NCBI RefSeq assembly: GCF_000143415.4
Contig: NW_003314317.1
Coordinates: forward strand, 1 to 64,000
Direction of reading: 5' to 3'
DNA: 64,000 nucleotides
Source of the DNA: Selaginella moellendorffii
Taxonomy: Eukaryota; Streptophyta; Lycopodiopsida; Selaginellales; Selaginellaceae
Position 1 is the first letter of the stretch; every line of letters starts with the position of its first letter. A model generated the notes under the pieces. That model ran no database searches. It was not told the origin of the DNA and saw only the letters and a list, made by a program, of their open reading frames with translations. This document shows, piece by piece, positions 49,024 through 63,093 of the stretch. Made by a program: the position numbers and the translations under genes.

Positions 49024-49521
49024 TTTCCAAGGATAGGAGAGATTCCAAAAGATGAAACGAGCAAAGGATGTACTTTGGTGCCCTTTCTTTGATCACAATT
49101 TATACTGTGAGGCTGGCATGGATCGCGTGGGAAATCCTTTTCCAAGTCAATCCCATGCTAAGTATCTAGATTGCAAGCAAATCCCAGTTAAATACACAAG
49201 ATTGAGTTTGATAATCTTGTTCTTGACTGTCCTAGACTGTACATAAACAAATATTATATGCCAAACTTCCCATCGATCACATGAATCGCTTCTCTAGACG
49301 GTGAGAAATTTGGGTGTCCTGAAAGTTGCAGCACAGCTAGAGAAAATTTATGCTTTTTTCAAAGGGTAACAGCTCAAATGTCAGATTCACTGGTTTTATG
49401 GGACTGGTACAATACAGCCCATCAGCCACGTGGGTCTAGCAGTAGGATTATCGCCAAGAACTATACACATTTAATAGACATGAAAATATCACTGACCTTA
49501 TGTTAATGTTGTAGACAATGT
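49024..49521. other. Intergenic region, nothing recognised
   Basis: Promoter side of the cysteine-repeat gene and 3' flank of the lipase gene; AT-rich, no open frame of interest. Confidence 0.5.
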
Positions 49522-51282
49522 TTATTGAGAGATATCCATCTTCGTGTAGCCATGCATTCTTAGCAGCTCCAGAAGCTTTTGCATGTGAACTTCGGTGTGC
49601 AAAACTCTTGGGCCAAGCCGGATAGAGTTGACATAATTTACAGGATTGTGATCCACAATCCCAGGAAAGAATAGCCCCGCAACACGAAGCACACGGGATG
49701 CCATCGCCTCCTTGAACTGCGACCCATGCAAGTAGCTCCTCCTGAAACTTAGAATCAACTCCCAGGCTGCCGTGATCCGTGTCACGATGAAGTACTTGAT
49801 TGAGAAGTTCTTATTTGGTTCTTCGAGCAGCGTCTGAAAAGCATCACGCGCATCAGCAGTAAGATTTGTAGTAACAATCATACGTACCTTTGCAGTGTAG
49901 TTGTGGTCGAAGTAAAAGCACAGACCAAAGTGCTTGAACTGGAAGAATATATCATCAAACGGGATCCTGGGAACGATGTCGTTGGAGTAAACGATCCGAA
50001 AGTAGCGGTTCACTGGGTCATTGAGCTTCTCGTCCATGTAGTCTGCAAAATCTATGTCTCCAACTCGAGGCTGGCCGAAAGTATACACCCCTGCTATCCT
50101 CTCCGTGACCGAGTCTTCCTTGTTATAGAACAGCATCGCCGTGAAAACTGTGGCCAGAGCTCCACCAAGGCTGTGTCCCGTAATGTAGACTTTGGCGCTC
50201 TTGTTGGCTTTCACAAGCTCCTTCAACTTGTCCTTGGTCGAATCGTAGGCCAACGAGAGCTTCCTGTCCTCGTTTTTAGCCTCTGGCAAGCCGGAAGTGA
50301 CGCGCTCTTTGCCTTGAACGTTTTGATAGCTGTGCTTCTTGAGCCTTGTAAAGGATTCCATGTCGTGGCGATCCACCAGGCTGAGAGCTTCCATAAAGCC
50401 CACATGGATTCTTCCGACCCCCGGAAGGTGGTACCAGGAGAAATCAAAGTCGGTGCTCCAGTCGTATGCGTTGAACGGCATGGTTCCTCTGAACGTGACA
50501 ACGATTGCGCCGGCGTCCTGAGGTGCATCCATGAACAGAAAAACCTGAGTTGGATTGTTCTCTTGGTTCTCTGCATCGTAATAGCTTCTTTCAGTCAGCA
50601 CGGAGCCTTTCAAGATTAAATACTTAACTGTTGATGCACTCGAACACATTCACAAGGCACATCTGAAAATATTGTGGACGCGTTAGAATCAGAACGTTGG
50701 GTCACATACCTTCCAGATCTGAGTAACAACTTTGTTTACAACCGCCGGGTTTTCGTACGCAAGCTTCGAAGCCATGATGCACACGTCTGCCACGACTTTT
50801 GATCCGGGAACCACTTCAAAGAAACTGCTGCCTTCAGATTTCTGAAGCTTCTGATCGTCGGAACTTTCGGTCATCAGCTCCAATCTCGGGTCTAGCATCC
50901 CCACAATGCTCCAGTAATTTTCCGAGCCTTCTACGGGCATTACTAAGACTGCAGTGAAATAGACAACTGAGAGTCCTTGCAAAAACAAGAGCAATAGCTT
51001 ACATTCACCAGCCAAGATCTTGTTGCAGACTTTGATGAATCCACCGTTTATGTAGAAAACGTTGAGAATGTACTCCACGAATTTACCAGTAACCTTAGAG
51101 ATCCGTGCCAGGTAATGCAGAAGCGTGGTGATGAACATCGAAAGTTTGGCCTGCCAGCTGACATCGATCCTGGGCTTAAGTGCCGGTGTGGAGCTTACAT
51201 GTGGTGTTTCCACAAAGGAACTACGGCGAACATAGTCCCACGGCTTGCCTTGACTTGGATGGCCGATTACAAAGGTGTCCAT
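49522..51282 (-). CDS. Class 3 triacylglycerol lipase, OBL1-like
   Basis: The C-terminal exon (to 49522) carries the lipase_3 core: VFLFMDAPQDAGAIVVTFRG, AYDWSTDFDFSWYHLPGVGR, the nucleophile elbow VYITGHSLGGALATVFTAML, YTFGQPRVGD, the Asp in YSNDIVPRIPF and the His in GIVDHNPVNYVNS. Upstream exons carry ISKVTGKFVEYILNVFYING, GSENYWSIVGMLDPRLELM and VADVCIMASKLAYENPAVVN, the N-terminal extension of plant oil-body lipases (OBL1), which hydrolyse triacylglycerol. Two points are unsure. First, the join near 50630-50700: TQIWK is followed by MCLVNVFECIN, which fits the family, then a stop, and the open frame resumes at about YLILKGSVLTERSYYDA. Second, the true N-terminus: MDTFVIGHP at 51282 is the first ATG in frame, but another exon may lie at 51330-51500. 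Confidence 0.82.
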
Positions 51283-51628
51283 CCTTCGATACTCTGTCAA
51301 GAATGGCAAGTTTCAAAGTTTTCTGCGAAAAAATCAGTCTATGTAGTCAAGTACCTTGCAAACCACACGAGTTCCATGCCGCCGGCGTCACGGAATCCAT
51401 GCAAAGATCCGAAGAGAACGTTTGTCAAGAAAAATCAAATGCATACCAGTTATAATCTCAGCACGGGAACAAAACCGCGAGTTCTTGAAGTATCTGTAAC
51501 AGCTGCAAAGAAGGAAAAGAGAGCACCATGATCAAAAGAAAGTGTTCTAACCCGGGGAATAGAGCTAAGTAGGAAGAATCAAAACAGGCTTGAGCGGGAC
51601 GAAGGTTTTTTACAGCGGGATGGGAGTG
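51283..51628. other. Region 5' of the lipase gene
   Basis: Possibly contains a 5' exon of the lipase on the minus strand: GGMELVWFARYL near 51355-51390 resembles the start of OBL-type lipases but runs into a stop. Otherwise the 3' flank of the next minus-strand gene is at its right end. Confidence 0.35.
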
Positions 51629-52921
51629 TTAGTGGCTGGGGACACTAGGCTGGAAGCTGTAATCTTCCGAGTCCTCTTCAAACTCGAAGTCGAGGAACGG
51701 TAACTCGATTTCTTCCGGGTCCGAGTTTGATCTCTTGGAGCTCTCACTGTCCGTCCAGTCCCCCAGGTAAGATTTTGGAGACTCGCTTATCTCGCTGATT
51801 TCGTGGACGACCTTTGTTTCTACCGCTGCCGCTTGGAAAGTCGGCTGTGGCTGCAAAGGTGGCGCAGAGGAAGCAGAGCTACTGACCCTGGCGGAAGGCT
51901 TTGAGAGGGAGCACGTCCAGGCGATGGATTTCGAAGACGAGGAGCCGAGAGGGCCGAAAGTTTTGTTGGCACAGTCGTAGATCTTGCATGGGGTGGTGGC
52001 AGCAACTAGCTTCCTTGAAGGTGGCGGCGGGGGTGAGCTGCTGGATTTCCATGACTTGAGCACCGGCAGCGAGCTAATTTGGAAAGTCCGCGAGGCAGCG
52101 ACGAGCTTTTTCTGTTTCTTCTTCAAGTGCTTTCGCTGCTTTCGATTCATAGTTTGCTGCTGTTCTTCCTGTTCCTGATCACCATGTGTCACGTTGCTGG
52201 TGGAAGCGTCGTTGCCAGAATCTGTCCTGAGAAGTTCCACCATTGGAAGTGGAGCCAGCTTCAATCCAACAGCGACGAGATCCTTGACGTCTTCGCTAGA
52301 ACGAGGTGGCGCCGGAGGACGGGCGTCTTCTACTACCATTAACTCGCGGGAAAGGCCAGGGAAATCTACCAAGGAAGCGATACAGGGCTCTTCGGGGATC
52401 TGAGACGATGCCTCTACGACCATGGGACTGGGAGAAAACTTCGCGCGGGATTGCGAGAGGGAGGATGAAATGGCGGCTAGATCGAACTGTACTGTCTGGG
52501 ACCCGGTGGATCGGCGAGTAACCGGCCTCCATTCCCAGCGGGCCTTCCTCTTCACGAAGCATCGATCTCTCCTATCCTGGCCTAGATGATAGTGCCTCCT
52601 CCTATGAAAGAAATGCATCTGACCTCTCGCCCGACGATCCAGCAGCGCCTTGGAAGACGAAGACCCTAGCTTGGCGAGGATGACTCCGACCGATGCCGCG
52701 AACAAAACCAATGACGCTATTGCGCTGGTGTGATCGGCGGAGCGCGCGGCGATGAGCGCCGCTGCCAATCGCGCCTTGTCCTCTAATCCGCCAGCGGAGC
52801 AGCAGCTATGGCGGCAGAAGGAGCAGGAGCAGCCAGAGCTGCTAGCGTGTTGATCCATCAATGTAGTCGACGAGGATGCTGGCGCAGCGGCTGCCGCTGC
52901 TCCTGCCGCTGCTGCCGCCAT
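51629..52921 (-). CDS. Uncharacterised single-pass membrane protein
   Basis: Intronless 430-aa protein. The open frame runs further upstream but begins with TTG; the first ATG is at 52921 (MAAAAAGAAAAAAPASSSTT). A Cys-rich patch (SGCSCSFCRHSCCSAGG, residues about 29-45) precedes a hydrophobic segment (SAIASLVLFAASVGVILAKL, about 66-85), then a His/Arg-rich stretch. The middle and C-terminal regions are low-complexity: Ser/Pro-rich, a basic NRKQRKHLKKKQKKL near residue 260, and an acidic tail with DFEFEEDSEDYSF. I recognise no domain. The basic patch could be a nuclear or nucleolar signal, the hydrophobic segment a membrane anchor. Conservation is unknown, but the long uninterrupted frame supports a gene. 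Confidence 0.6.
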   Translation of the reverse strand: MAAAAAGAAAAAAPASSSTTLMDQHASSSGCSCSFCRHSCCSAGGLEDKARLAAALIAARSADHTSAIASLVLFAASVGVILAKLGSSSSKALLDRRARGQMHFFHRRRHYHLGQDRRDRCFVKRKARWEWRPVTRRSTGSQTVQFDLAAISSSLSQSRAKFSPSPMVVEASSQIPEEPCIASLVDFPGLSRELMVVEDARPPAPPRSSEDVKDLVAVGLKLAPLPMVELLRTDSGNDASTSNVTHGDQEQEEQQQTMNRKQRKHLKKKQKKLVAASRTFQISSLPVLKSWKSSSSPPPPPSRKLVAATTPCKIYDCANKTFGPLGSSSSKSIAWTCSLSKPSARVSSSASSAPPLQPQPTFQAAAVETKVVHEISEISESPKSYLGDWTDSESSKRSNSDPEEIELPFLDFEFEEDSEDYSFQPSVPSH

Positions 52922-53064
52922 AGCTCCAAACCCTTGTGTGGGAATTGGGGCAGGCGCGCAATTCCAAAAGAGAAGCGGGGGAGAATAATATCGGTGTAGT
53001 TCTCTTCCCTTCAAGAACCCTAAAAATGATACCGTAAAAGATTCTCATCCGACGCGTCCGTCTT

Positions 53065-53074
53065 GCCACGTGGC
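53065..53074. promoter_or_regulatory. Perfect palindromic G-box
   Basis: GCCACGTGGC, a 10-bp perfect palindrome 144 bp upstream of the ATG of the uncharacterised membrane-protein gene and 67 bp beyond the endonuclease V stop. Confidence 0.5.
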
Positions 53075-53140
53075 ATCGTATCGTAAGGGCGGGCGCGGCT
53101 TTTTCAAAATCCGCATATCCGCTTTTTAAATTATAGATTC

Positions 53141-54016
53141 CTAGCTTTTTGTGTATCCATTAACCCTGAGATACTCTCGCGATTTCTTGTCAGCCAGCCT
53201 CACAGGCTCAGGAACCCTAAATTTGCACAGCTTTCTCACAATCTCCACGCCAGTCTCCAGCGAAATCCTATGCCCGGTCGACACAAACACTGGATTCACG
53301 CACTCTCCCGTGCTCCGCAGCGCCGATCCCCAAACCTTGCCCGATCGCCCCACCAGATCCATGGCGTCCCCAGCTCGCAGCAGCGAATTCCTGGCGCTCC
53401 TCTTCACCTCCCTCTCCGAAAGCCCGTCCACCTCGAACAGCGACTTGGCGATTCCCAGCGTTGGAACATCGGCAAGAACACCTAAATGGCTCGCGAGCCC
53501 GAATCCTCGCGGGTGAAGCACGCCATTCCCGTCCACCATGAGCAGCTGCGGGAAGATCTCCGGCCGCGAGGATTTCATCCGCGCGAGGAGACTGAGCAGC
53601 GCCGGGCTCTCACGGAAGGCCAGGAACCCTGGAATGTAAGGCATGTCGAGCGAGACGATCTCCAAATCCTCGTACACCGTCGCCATTGTGGCCGCATCGA
53701 TCACCACCAGTGCGCTGCAAGCCACCGTCTCGTCCTCCTTGACGAAGCTAAGATCCATCCCACCGATATATTTGAGTTTAATCTCTCCCTTTCCCTCGCA
53801 ATCTTGCTTCGATCCATCGATTTCTTGCGTTTGAGGTAATTCGTGCTGGCTCGGCGCGCTAGAATCGACCGCTTCTTCCTTTTTTAGGGTTCTTGGCTCA
53901 CCATAGCCAAATTTCTCTGGAACTACCCACGGGAAGGAATCGCTACAAACCAGTCTTTGCTTGAGCGCCTGTTGCTCCTGAATCCACAGCTTCTTCTTCG
54001 CCGCCTTCTCCTCCAT
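53141..54016 (-). CDS. Endonuclease V
   Basis: Intronless 291-aa protein of the nfi/ENDOV family, which cuts at inosine in DNA or RNA. After MEEKAAKKKLWIQEQQALKQ come IKLKYIGGMDLSFVKEDE with the first catalytic Asp, MPYIPGFLAFRESPALLSLL, LLMVDGNGVLHPRGFGLASH with the second Asp and the conserved HPRxxGxAxHxG pattern, DVPTLGIAKSLF, VFVSTGHRISLETGVEIV, and a C-terminus VPEPVRLADKKSREYLR. All core motifs are present. The open frame continues upstream past 54016 but from a GTG at 54079; the ATG at 54016 is the likely start and avoids overlap with the LPA3 stop at 54057. The 40-bp gap to LPA3 on the same strand is unusually short for plant genes. Confidence 0.9.
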   Translation of the reverse strand: MEEKAAKKKLWIQEQQALKQRLVCSDSFPWVVPEKFGYGEPRTLKKEEAVDSSAPSQHELPQTQEIDGSKQDCEGKGEIKLKYIGGMDLSFVKEDETVACSALVVIDAATMATVYEDLEIVSLDMPYIPGFLAFRESPALLSLLARMKSSRPEIFPQLLMVDGNGVLHPRGFGLASHLGVLADVPTLGIAKSLFEVDGLSEREVKRSARNSLLRAGDAMDLVGRSGKVWGSALRSTGECVNPVFVSTGHRISLETGVEIVRKLCKFRVPEPVRLADKKSREYLRVNGYTKS

Positions 54017-54056
54017 CAAAAGAGCCCTAATTTCAAACACAACGCGCGCAAGAACC

Positions 54057-54950
54057 CTAATTTTTGCCAAACAGCCCACTCAAGAACTTGGCCGACTTTA
54101 CAACCGGAGAGCTCGCCGCCACGCGATTGTAGAGCGCATTCTCCAGATCTTCCGGCGATGGCCGCCTACTCAGGCTCAACACGCAATCCATCTTGCTGCC
54201 TTCCTTCAAGAACACTCGCCATGGAGTGTTGAGCGGGACCTCCTTGAGCACCGCGCCTTCTTTCCTGCTCAAGAACACCCTGATCGAGAGAGGGATGAAG
54301 GAGTATGCGACCTGGAATGCATCACACGGCGCCACGAGCTCTTCCTCCAGCGACCACTCCGGATTGAGCACGACGATTGCCCTGCCCCCGGAACTCCCCA
54401 AGATTCTCCCCACCGGATCAATCTCGGCCGAGCCGGGAGCCACGATCAGCACAAACGCCGCGTCCTTGTGGATCGCAAAATCGTAATCGTCCTGGAGATT
54501 CTCGAGCTGGAGCTCTGGAAGAACCCTAGAATCGGCGCTGCGCCTCCTCTCCGCCTCGGCCGCCACGAATTCTTGCAGCAGCGCTGTCGGCAGCACGAGA
54601 CAGAGCTTGGAAACACCGGCATTGGCGAGCAGATCGAGCGCGAGCGATGCTAGGGTTCGGTCGTCGCCATCCAGGACTGGGATCTCGATCCGGAAGCGTG
54701 ACTGCTGCTGGATCTGGGCTTGGCTCTTGGAAATCTTCCGCAGCGTCGATGGCTCCGCGCGGCGCTTCAGCGGTGCCTCGAGAACCGCCCAGAGCGAAGC
54801 GCGCGCCTGCTCGATCGTCTCCTCCTTGCTAATCGGCGGCAAATTTCCTGCCCCATTCTTCAAACTTGCCCTACAAATCCAAGAAGAAGAACACGAAGGG
54901 GGCGATGAAGAAGAAAGGTTCGTCGATATAGGCATAGCAATTGCCGCCAT
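54057..54950 (-). CDS. LOW PSII ACCUMULATION 3-like protein (DUF1995)
   Basis: Intronless 297-aa protein. The start at 54950 (MAAIAMPISTNLSSSSPPSC) is the first ATG of the open frame and begins a Ser-rich plastid transit peptide. The mature part has KEETIEQARASLWAVLEAPL, RFRIEIPVLDGDDRTLASLA, LCLVLPTALLQEFVAAEAER, VLIVAPGSAEIDPVGRILG, AIVVLNPEWSLEEE and VAYSFIPLSIRVFLSRKEGA, the DUF1995 pattern. In Arabidopsis LPA3 helps assemble CP43 into photosystem II; assignment to LPA3 rather than another DUF1995 protein is by overall resemblance. It is divergent from the BYPASS1-like gene (220 bp between starts), with a palindromic G-box 55 bp upstream of its ATG. Confidence 0.8.
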   Translation of the reverse strand: MAAIAMPISTNLSSSSPPSCSSSWICRASLKNGAGNLPPISKEETIEQARASLWAVLEAPLKRRAEPSTLRKISKSQAQIQQQSRFRIEIPVLDGDDRTLASLALDLLANAGVSKLCLVLPTALLQEFVAAEAERRRSADSRVLPELQLENLQDDYDFAIHKDAAFVLIVAPGSAEIDPVGRILGSSGGRAIVVLNPEWSLEEELVAPCDAFQVAYSFIPLSIRVFLSRKEGAVLKEVPLNTPWRVFLKEGSKMDCVLSLSRRPSPEDLENALYNRVAASSPVVKSAKFLSGLFGKN

Positions 54951-55004
54951 AGCCAAGACCTTTGCAATCACGCCATGTGGCAAGAATAACTGTCCTGCGA
55001 TTGT

Positions 55005-55014
55005 GCCACGTGGC
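55005..55014. promoter_or_regulatory. Perfect palindromic G-box upstream of LPA3
   Basis: GCCACGTGGC at 55005-55014, in the 220-bp divergent promoter between the LPA3-like and BYPASS1-like genes. A related GCCATGTGGC lies at 54972-54981. G-boxes are typical of light-regulated photosynthesis genes. Confidence 0.55.
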
Positions 55015-55170
55015 GATTTTCCATAGCATCCGACCGTTGGCAGGGTCAAACGCGTAACCGAGTGGCAAGAGCCCTAGGTCTTGATTCCTAGGCAGCGAGT
55101 CCACAAAATCGGCTACTGCGCGTTCCGCGGGATGATCTTCACGAGCTGAGAAACAGCTGGAAAGCTCGCC

Positions 55171-56058
55171 ATGGATCAGGCGCTCGCTCCTCTGTCCACA
55201 GGTATGGGATTCCTCAATCTCCACTGGATCTTGCAAGGCGTGGACGCGATGCTCGCGGCGCACGCCGATCTCCAGCGCCTGCTGCTGGAAGCGCTGGGAA
55301 TGCCGGGGAAGAGGGATCGCATTCTAGTCTCGGTGTTCGTGGATGACAACGCGAGGCAGCTCGAGACGATCAACGCTGTGAGGAAGGGTATGAGCGTAGC
55401 GGCGCAGCACAAGATGAGGATCAAGTACGCTCTCAATCTCGTCAAGAGCGCGGCGATCTCCAAGGAATTGGAAGTCGCCAGAGCAAAGATTTATCTGGAG
55501 GAAGTGATCGGCGAGATCGAGAGGAGCAGTGAGGTGAAGAACACGCATACAGGGAGCTGGCCACTCGATCAAGACAGCCACCATTACCGGAAGCTCAAGC
55601 TCGAGAAAAAGTCCAACATATCCACGATTGCAAGCAAAGCCATCGAGGCCAACTTGGTGAGCTCGCTGGTGCTGGGGGCGCTGCTGGCGGCCTTGGATTG
55701 CAGCGCGGGTCTCTCGATCACGACAGCGATCCCGATCCCAAAGAACTTATCGGGGGGATTTCCAAGTTTGTGGGAAGAGCTCAAGGAAGAGGCAGAGGCA
55801 AGGCGTGGGAATCGTTGTTCTTCGGCATTTCTGGAAGGGATTTGCTCGTGCTTGGGGCAGATCGCGGCGCTGCTGGATTCTTTGCTGCGGAACAAAGCGA
55901 CAAGAGACGATGACGAGCTCCAGATCAAGCAGCTCCTTCGGCTTGCGCACAAGAAGCTCGATTATCTCGACAGCGGCTTCCAGATTCTCGAGGAGCAAAT
56001 GGGCGATCTCTTCTCCAAGATGGTGGCAAACCGGAAGGAAATTCTCTCGATTGCGTGA
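55171..56058 (+). CDS. BYPASS1/ROH1-like protein
   Basis: Intronless 295-aa protein. GFLNLHWILQGVDAMLAAHA near the start matches the LxxSWxxxAMDxLxxTHxxI block of BPS1-type proteins. The body is mainly helical, with DDNARQLETINAVRKGMSVA and KYALNLVKSAAISKELEVAR, a hydrophobic patch (EANLVSSLVLGALLAALDC, about residues 165-183), and a C-terminal helix QILEEQMGDLFSKMVANRKE that fits the end of this family. BYPASS1 in Arabidopsis limits a root-derived growth-arresting signal; ROH1 binds exocyst EXO70. Which of the two lines this belongs to was not resolved, and function here is inferred only from resemblance. Confidence 0.65.
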   Translation: MDQALAPLSTGMGFLNLHWILQGVDAMLAAHADLQRLLLEALGMPGKRDRILVSVFVDDNARQLETINAVRKGMSVAAQHKMRIKYALNLVKSAAISKELEVARAKIYLEEVIGEIERSSEVKNTHTGSWPLDQDSHHYRKLKLEKKSNISTIASKAIEANLVSSLVLGALLAALDCSAGLSITTAIPIPKNLSGGFPSLWEELKEEAEARRGNRCSSAFLEGICSCLGQIAALLDSLLRNKATRDDDELQIKQLLRLAHKKLDYLDSGFQILEEQMGDLFSKMVANRKEILSIA

Positions 56059-56217
56059 CGATTCATATAGAAGAAACATCATGTGTAAAACCATTTGTAA
56101 ATTGATTGATTGCTTCGTCAAGATGGAAATATTCCTCTTGCATTGACTAGAATATGCGGCGCTAGTACTGAAATTTTTTAAGGGATCAAAGTTTTAGGGT
56201 TCCTGGAGGAATAGGCG

Positions 56218-57597
56218 ATGGGAGAAGGGATCACGGAGGTGGATCGGCTGGAGGCGCTGGTGGATGAAGGCGTCGGCGATGTCGCTCGCTATCTAGCTCT
56301 CATTCGCAAGCTCAAGCTGCGCAGATCTAGTAAGGTCGCCAAGCACGGGATGGAGCTGCTTAGAAATTCCAGCGCCAGGGCCAAGCTGGGAGCTGACGGT
56401 AAGGATGTGTTTCTTCGATCAGAGCGTTAAGGATGAAAATTTCTCCAAATGCCTGGCAGTCTGGACCGTGTACGAGCAGGTTGCGATCGCCGCATTGGAT
56501 TGTCAATGCTTGACCGCTGCAAAGGTAAGTTTTTCTTCATACTCTTCGATTGTTCTATGAGAGGTTTGGATTATTTTGCGTGATGGACAGGAGTGCATTG
56601 GAGCTTTGCTGAAGAAGTTCCCGGATAGCACTCGAGTGGGTGGGTGATGCAAATGTCATGCGTGTGCTTTTGTTGATGCGAGATTTTTCTGACAAATTCG
56701 GGTTTTGATCAGGGCGTCTGGAAGGAATGTGGTTTGAAGCAAGGGGATCGTGGCAACAAGCCGAGAAAGTCTATGCTAGCATTCTAGAGGAGCGCCCGAC
56801 TGATGCAGTAAGCTTAAAACCTCTTGTGGATTGCTCCAAGGTTTTTTAACTTTTGTGCCTTGTCCAGAGAATACTTAAGAGAAAGATAGCGATGGCAAAA
56901 GCTCAAGGAAACCTGATGGGTGCAGTTGATGAAATGAACAAATACCTTGAACTGTAAGCATTTTTTGTTTCCCGTTTTTCTTTTTTTGTTGATGCTTAGT
57001 TGTGTGTCAGGTTCATGGCCGATCACGAGTGCTGGAAAGAACTCGCAGACGTTTACCTCTCGTTGCAAATGTGAGTAGTCTTTCCGACGCGTTGAAATCT
57101 CTGAAAATGCCTTCCCAGGTACAAACAAGCTGCATTTTGCTACGAGGAACTCATCTTGGTACAACCCGCGAATGCTTTGTTTCACTTGGGGTATGCCGAG
57201 GTACGCGGTTTTGTGTGTGTGTGTGTGCTCAACAAAGTCTCAACCTTTTTGGTCTCGCATTTTGCCAGATTTTGTACACGATAGGTGGCTTGGAAAACTT
57301 GAAAACAGCCAAGAAATACTACGCATCGGCGATTGAGCTAAGCGGAGGCAAAAACATGCGAGCTCTCTACGGTGTTTGCCTCGTAAGTCCTGCAAAGGTT
57401 TTGAGATTGAAAAGACAAAAACCTCGGTCTCTTTCGTGCAGTGCGCTGCTGGGATCAACCAGGCCAAGGGCCGGAACATTAAAGACGAGAAAGAGAACTC
57501 TACCGTGCACACTCTCGCGGCCGACGTGATCAAAAGGGAATACAGATTGAAAGCTCCAAAGAAGGCCAGTTTGGCGGCTTGCATTTTGGAGGCTTGA
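56218..57597 (+). CDS. EMC2: ER membrane protein complex subunit 2 (EMC2/TTC35)
   Basis: Multi-exon TPR protein on the cytosolic side of the EMC, the insertase for tail-anchored and multipass proteins. The start MGEGITEVDRLEALVDEGVG is followed by KVAKHGMELLRNSSARAKLG. An intron (from about 56400) must be removed to give LGAD-VWTVYEQVAIAALDCQ, a family hallmark. TPR helices follow: ECIGALLKKFPDSTRVGRLE, WQQAEKVYASILEERPTDAR, MAKAQGNLMGAVDEMNKYLE, CWKELADVYLSLQMYKQAAF, LFHLGYAEILYTIGGLENLK and YYASAIELSGGKNMRALYGV. The C-terminus YRLKAPKKASLAACILEA closes the protein at 57597. No break seen. Confidence 0.9.
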
Positions 57598-58101
57598 CGA
57601 AGTGCTTAAAAGGCGAGGCTACCACTGGGAGAGAACAAATGGGTCGCTGGTAGCGATTTGTTTGATATATATCAAAGTATACTAATATATTCCTTGTTCG
57701 GATTCCAAAGTCTCATCCAATTTTCTTAATGCCAGACGGAATGTGCTGCTTGAGCTAGCGGAATATGTCTCTTTGTAGGCGGAATGTGCCAGGAATAAAG
57801 CAAGCCGCTGACGGAATATAATGACGTAATATGCTATGGAATCGTACGTGGCGCGCTGTGAGCCGTTGGATATGCATCCGACGGTCCATACGCGGACATG
57901 CAAAACCCCCCGGCCCGTGTTGTTTACTTCGAGGTTGAAGAGGAAGGGCCGTTTAGATCACAGGTCGAGAGCGCGCCTCGCTTTTTTTGGGCCGCGCCTA
58001 GCTAGGTAGGGATCGCGGCTTTAAATCTCTCGCTCCAGAGGTAATCTCATTCTTTGTCGGCGGCCTTGCAGATCCTCGCCGAGTTTTCGCTGCTTCTGCC
58101 A
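57598..58101. other. Intergenic region before plastid GAPDH
   Basis: 3' flank of EMC2, then from about 57840 GC-richer promoter DNA with GAGCCGTTGGAT and CATCCGACGGTC, which read as an imperfect inverted pair. No gene was seen; the open frame on the minus strand has no similarity. A TTG-initiated frame at 58054 is in phase with GAPDH but has no ATG. Confidence 0.45.
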
Positions 58102-60078
<1,977 letters not shown>

Positions 60079-60780
60079 GAAAGAAACGCGGCCAGTTTTG
60101 TATGCGCTAGTGAAGGAGCTGACTACTTATATTTTTTCAAAGACACCACCAGTATGGATGGAAACTATGATTGTTACTGGAAATAAATCACACACACAAG
60201 ACGAACCATATGAAAATAAATCAATGCCGTGGAATGAAAAATGCCTTGCTTTCTCAATGGTTATGAAATTCAAAGAAAGATGATTGATTTGATTATAATT
60301 AAGTGGTAACTAAATTCCACAGCCATATTCTGGATAGCATTCAACTGTATTGTGACTATGAATGCTAAAGAATCTGGATGACCCAAGATCGGTCCTTGTA
60401 CAGTATAGCCTGGACATTCACATTGCTTAACAAATAGAGATCTAGCATGATTGCAATAGTTTCCTGTTAATTGGAAATGTCCTTCTAACATATATTCTAT
60501 ACCCCATGAAGCTCCAACTTCAGCTGTGAGAGAATAAAAGTATATTCACTCAAGATGCACCTTTCAAAGTGGATTGTCAAGATTGTTAAAGAAGATTACA
60601 CCTGATAGTTGTTGAAATGAAGGAGCTCAAGGAGCTGAGCTTATATTCACTACGCATCAAATGGAGTCATAATCTTAATCTCATAAGTAAAAATTAATTA
60701 GCATTCTTAATAAAAATAAGGGAGAACCAATAATTCTTTGTACATGTGTTAGAACTGTGATATAAATCGTACAAGGGATT
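60079..60780. other. Intergenic region, nothing recognised
   Basis: AT-rich 3' flank of GAPCp. Several in-frame fragments are too short and unlike any family. No RNA gene seen. Confidence 0.5.
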
Positions 60781-60781
60781 G

Positions 60782-63093
<2,312 letters not shown>

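Noticed and set aside
49903-50619. 238-codon plus-strand frame inside the lipase gene
   Set aside because: The opposite strand carries the full class 3 lipase core with GHSLGG; the plus frame has no similarity.
54017-54079. Overlap of endonuclease V with the end of LPA3
   Set aside because: The longer endonuclease frame starts with GTG at 54079; from the ATG at 54016 the two genes do not overlap.
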